From NCBI RefSeq assembly GCF_001590725.1, contig NZ_LQXR01000001.1, positions 62,001 through 126,000 on the forward strand: 64,000 nucleotides of DNA. The letters are read 5' to 3'. Shown here one piece after another: positions 60,431-64,000 of the stretch. The stretch's first letter is position 1, and every line of letters begins with the position of its first letter. The notes under the pieces were generated by a model that was not told the DNA's origin, ran no database searches, and saw nothing but the letters and a program-made list of their open reading frames with translations. Position numbers and translations under genes: made by a program. The DNA comes from Snodgrassella sp. CFCC 13594 (GTDB lineage Bacteria; Pseudomonadota; Gammaproteobacteria; Burkholderiales; Neisseriaceae).

Positions 60431-63264
60431 ATGATGAACGAACAAACCAGCCTTTCTTATTTATACGGTGCCAATGCCCCGTATATTGAGGAATTGTATG
60501 AGAGCTACCTGAAAGACCCAGACTCGGTCGACGCCTACTGGAAGAATTTTTTTGAGAAGGTGTGTGCTTTGCCGGGAGAAACCGCCAAAGATGTTGCTCA
60601 TCGACCAATACAAGAATCTTTTATTAAATTAGCCAAGGAAAAAGGCGAAGGTGGTGCAGCAGCCAAAGGCGAAGTTGATTTTAATTTGATGCAAAAACAG
60701 GTGTCGGTGCTGCGACTGATGTCAGCTTACCGTATTTTGGGTTCGCGCAATGCCAATCTCGACCCGTTGCACCGTCGGCCGAAAGAGTATTTGGCGCAAC
60801 TGGATCCGGCACACCACAACCTGACTGACGCTGATATGGCGGTGCAGTTCTATGCCGACAGCAATTTTTCTAAAAGTCAAAAATTGCCACTCTCTGAAAT
60901 CATCAGCAAATTGGATCAAACCTATTGCGGTACAGTGGGCGTGGAATACATGCACATCACTCGGCCAGAAGAAAAAAGCTGGGTTCAACGTCGAGTGGAA
61001 CAGGATTTGTCCACTCCTCGCTACAATGCTGAAGAGAAGCGTCGCATTCTGCGTCAATTAACAGCGGCTGAAACCATGGAACGCTATTTGCACACTAAAT
61101 ACGTGGGCCAAAAGCGGTTTTCATTGGAAGGCGGTGAAAGTGCCATTGTGGCCATGGATTACTTGGTACAACATTGTGGTGGACAAGGTGCTGAAGAAAT
61201 TATTGTGGGCATGGCACACCGTGGTCGTTTGAACATATTGGTGAATATTTTAGGGAAATCTCCTCGCGATTTATTCAGTGAATTTGAAGGCAAAACCACC
61301 ACCAAGCTCCCCAGTGGCGATGTGAAATACCATATGGGCTTCAGTTCGGATGTGGTGAGCCAAAATGGCCCGATACATGTGTCTTTGGCTTTTAATCCTT
61401 CGCATTTGGAAATTGTGAATCCAGTGGTGCAAGGTTCCGTGCGAGCGCGTCAGCGCCGTCGTGGTGAAAATGGTCGAGAAGCAGTACTGCCCGTGCTGAT
61501 TCATGGTGATTCAGCATTCATCGGTTTAGGAGTGAATCAGGCTACGTTAAACCTGTCGCAAACCCGAGGTTATACCACGGGTGGCACCATTCACATTGTC
61601 ATTAATAACCAAATTGGTTTTACCACATCCGATTTGCGCGATACCCGTTCAACCGTTTATTGCACCGACATTGCTAAAATGATTGATGCGCCGATTTTCC
61701 ACGTTAACGGGGATGATCCGGAAGCCGTGTGTTATGTGATGGGCTTGGCCATGGATTACCGCAAGGAATTTGGCAAAGATGCGGTAGTGGATATTGTTTG
61801 CTTCCGTAAATTGGGTCACAACGAAGGTGATGACCCGATGTTGACTCAGCCCATGATGTACAAAAAAATTCACAAGCACCCTGGCACTCGATCATTGTAT
61901 GCAGATCGGTTGGTAAGCGAAGGGGTGGTAACGTTGGAAGAAGCGGAAGGTTTTATTCAGGCCTATCGAGATGCTTTGGACAAAGGCGAACATGTTGAGC
62001 AAACCACGCTCACTGATTTCAAGCGCAAGCATGCGGTTGATTGGACGCCGTATATGGGTAACCACTGGAATCAACCCACAGACACAGCTTTGCCTGCCGC
62101 TGATATTCAGCGGCTCACCGAAAAATTCACACAGTTGCCTGAAGGGTTCGTACCCCACAATACGGTGAAGAAACTGCTGGCCAATCGCACAGCCATGGCT
62201 GCAGGTGAATTGAATGTTGACTGGGGCATGGCAGAAACCTTGGCGTATGCCAGTTTGGTGACCAAAGGCATTGGTGTGCGCTTGTCAGGAGAGGATTCTG
62301 GTCGCGGCACATTCTCCCACCGTCATGCTGTTTTACACGATCAAAACCGTGAAAAGAGTGATGCTGGCGCATACGTACCTTTACGCAATTTGAGCGATGG
62401 CCAAGCCCCATTTATGGTGATTGATTCCATTCTGAACGAAGAAGCGGTATTGGCGTATGAGTACGGTTTTGCGTGTACCACCCCCGATCAGCTGGTGATT
62501 TGGGAAGCGCAATTTGGTGACTTTGCCAATGGTGCACAAGTGGCCATTGATCAATTCATTACTTCGGGTGAAACCAAATGGGGTCGTTTGTGTGGCCTCA
62601 CCGTGATTTTGCCACATGGCTACGATGGTCAAGGCCCAGAGCATTCTTCAGCCCGTTTGGAACGTTGGTTACAACTGTGTTCTGAGCACAATATCCAAGT
62701 GGTGATGCCTTCTGAAGCGGCACAAATGTTCCATGTGCTGCGTCGCCAAGTACTGCGTCCATTTCGCAAACCGTTGGCCATTTTCATGTCTAAACGTTTG
62801 CTGCGCTTTAAAGAGGCTATGAGCCCGTTGACTGATTTCACCGAAGGCAGTGAGTTCCGCCCTGTTATCGGTGATCAAACAGGAGGCAATGAAGACACGG
62901 TCAAACGTGTGGTGCTGTGTGCTGGTCAAGTCTACTACGACATTCATAAAGCCTTGCAAGAACGCGATTTGGGCAAAGAGATTGCTTTGGTTCGTGTGGA
63001 GCAGTTGTATCCCTTTCCTTATGAGCAAGTGGCTGCTGAGTTGAGTCGTTATCCCAATGCCACGGAAATCATGTGGCACAGGAAGAGCCGAAAAACCAAG
63101 GAGCATGGTATCAATTACGTCACCGCATTGAAGAATTGTCTACCACCAAGCAAAAAGTTATTTTTGCTGGCCGCCCATCCAGTGCTTCACCTGCTGTGGG
63201 GTACATGAGCAAACACGTAGCGCAACTCAATCAGTTGGTTGATGATGCATTGAATTTGAAATAA
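60431..63264 (+). CDS. sucA: 2-oxoglutarate dehydrogenase E1 component, one apparent frameshift
   Basis: About 944 residues once one G is restored near 63076 (atgtggcaca to atgtgggcaca), giving EIMWAQEEPKNQGAWYQ as in all E1o proteins; as written the frame derails at HRKSRKTK and stops at 63208. N-terminal SYLYGANAPYIEELYESYLK, thiamine-diphosphate motif region HVNGDDPEAVCYVMGLAMDY, FRKLGHNEGDDPMLTQPMMY, and LPHGYDGQGPEHSSARLERW. The true C-terminus is VGYMSKHVAQLNQLVDDALN. Decarboxylates 2-oxoglutarate. sucB follows after about 57 bases. Confidence 0.95.
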
Positions 63265-63321
63265 GCCCGCCGAGACAACTTTATAGGCCACCTCGGTGTG
63301 GCCTCCCATTAGGAGAGAATG

Positions 63322-64000
63322 ATGATTATTGATGTAACTGTTCCCATGCTGCCTGAAAGCGTGACCGAAGCCACTTTGATGACATGGCATAAAAAAGTAG
63401 GTGACTTTGTCGCGCGTGACGAAAACTTGATTGATTTAGAAACCGATAAAGTGGTGTTGGAATTGCCGGCGCAACAAGCAGGCAAATTGGTGGAGATTGT
63501 GGAAGCCGATGGCGCGATTGTCACCGCAGGGCAACTGCTGGCCAAAATTGATACCTCAGCCAAAGCGGCTGATGCTGCGCCAGCGACTACAACTGCGCCT
63601 GCTGTGGAAGTGCCAGCAGCAGCGCCTGCTGCGGCACAAGCTAGTCAAGCAGCAGCCGGTGTGGCCATGCCTGCTGCGGCCAAGTTGGCTACCGAAAAGG
63701 GCGTTGATGTGGCTGCGGTTCCTGGATCTGGCCGCGATGGCCGAGTGTTAAAAGAAGATGTGGAAAAAGCCGCCGCAGCATTGGCGTCTGCACCCACATT
63801 ACAGGCGTCTGCTAAGCCGGCACCGCAAGCGGTAGCGGGTGATCGCGCCGAACAACGTGTACCCATGTCTCGTTTACGTGCTCGTGTGGCCGAGCGCTTG
63901 TTGCAGTCACAATCCGAAAATGCCATTTTGACCACGTTTAACGAAGTCAACATGAAACCAGTAATGGATTTACGCAACAAATACAAAGAGCAATTTCAGA
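63322..64000 (+). CDS. sucB: Dihydrolipoamide succinyltransferase (E2o), N-terminal part
   Basis: 226 codons visible, running off the window. ATG 63322 (MIIDVTVPMLPESVTEATL) lies six bases after AGGAG; the ATG three bases earlier is closer. Lipoyl domain at 1-78 with the lipoylated Lys in IDLETDKVVLEL, an Ala/Pro-rich linker, the peripheral subunit-binding domain near 115-150 (AAKLATEKGVDVAAVPGSGR), a second linker, and the start of the catalytic domain (RVPMSRLRARVAERLLQSQ). The lipoamide dehydrogenase gene is expected beyond the edge. Confidence 0.96.
   Translation, partial: MIIDVTVPMLPESVTEATLMTWHKKVGDFVARDENLIDLETDKVVLELPAQQAGKLVEIVEADGAIVTAGQLLAKIDTSAKAADAAPATTTAPAVEVPAAAPAAAQASQAAAGVAMPAAAKLATEKGVDVAAVPGSGRDGRVLKEDVEKAAAALASAPTLQASAKPAPQAVAGDRAEQRVPMSRLRARVAERLLQSQSENAILTTFNEVNMKPVMDLRNKYKEQFQ

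Noticed and set aside
1..64000. CRISPR arrays, insertion sequences, prophage genes, rRNA, tmRNA
   Set aside because: No regularly spaced direct repeats, transposase or phage motifs, and no structured RNA other than tRNA-Lys were recognised.

Overview
The window is a piece of a Neisseriaceae chromosome. Two things point there. Gene order matches Neisseria: ponA diverges from pilMNOPQ-aroK-aroB, and there is a TCA-cycle block mdh / gntR / sdhCDAB-sdhE / gltA / sucA / sucB. The 12-mer AGGCTGCCTGAA (or its complement) also recurs; I count 16 exact copies by eye, many as inverted pairs acting as terminators. This matches the DNA-uptake-sequence dialect known from Simonsiella-like Neisseriaceae rather than the meningococcal ATGCCGTCTGAA. 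I cannot name the genus.

Layout. 1-5.5 kb: the 5' part of a giant NAD-glutamate dehydrogenase, an aromatic aminotransferase, trmB, aroB and aroK. 5.5-10.8 kb: the type IV pilus assembly genes pilQPONM (minus strand), divergent from ponA (11-13.3 kb). 13.4-19.4 kb: catalase, a hotdog thioesterase, a pabB-pabC fusion, ppk2 and a PhaR-type regulator. 19.6-24.2 kb: lepA-lepB-rnc-era. 24.4-36.7 kb: an MFS transporter, mnmM, pnp, an acyl-CoA thioesterase, a small monooxygenase, lptFG, pepA-holC, and ribD with an isolated rmlD. 37.3-41.6 kb: the most distinctive locus, a four-gene operon (rhodanese, EpsC serine O-acetyltransferase, family 2A encapsulin shell protein of the SrpI type, and a cysteine desulfurase with a ~210-residue N-terminal extension). 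It has the composition of a sulfur-handling protein nanocompartment. It is bordered by AT-rich gene-poor DNA and lies next to a tRNA-Lys gene. 42.3-49.3 kb: serS and the branched-chain amino-acid ABC transporter livJHMGF. 49.4-53 kb: the divergent pair ppsR / ppsA. 53.3-64 kb: the TCA block, running off the window inside sucB.

Seven conserved genes (ponA, phaR, lepB, the encapsulin-cargo desulfurase, livG, mdh, sucA) are each broken once by what looks like one missing base, nearly always in a short homopolymer. Restoring one base gives a full-length protein of normal family length in each case. I read these as base-calling errors in the assembly, not decay, and annotate each as one gene.

Besides the encapsulin operon, other points of interest are a tiny Shine-Dalgarno-preceded ORF with a double-glycine leader-like end followed directly by TGA (41.8 kb), a perfect hairpin over the candidate aroK start codons, and candidate operators upstream of katA and gntR.
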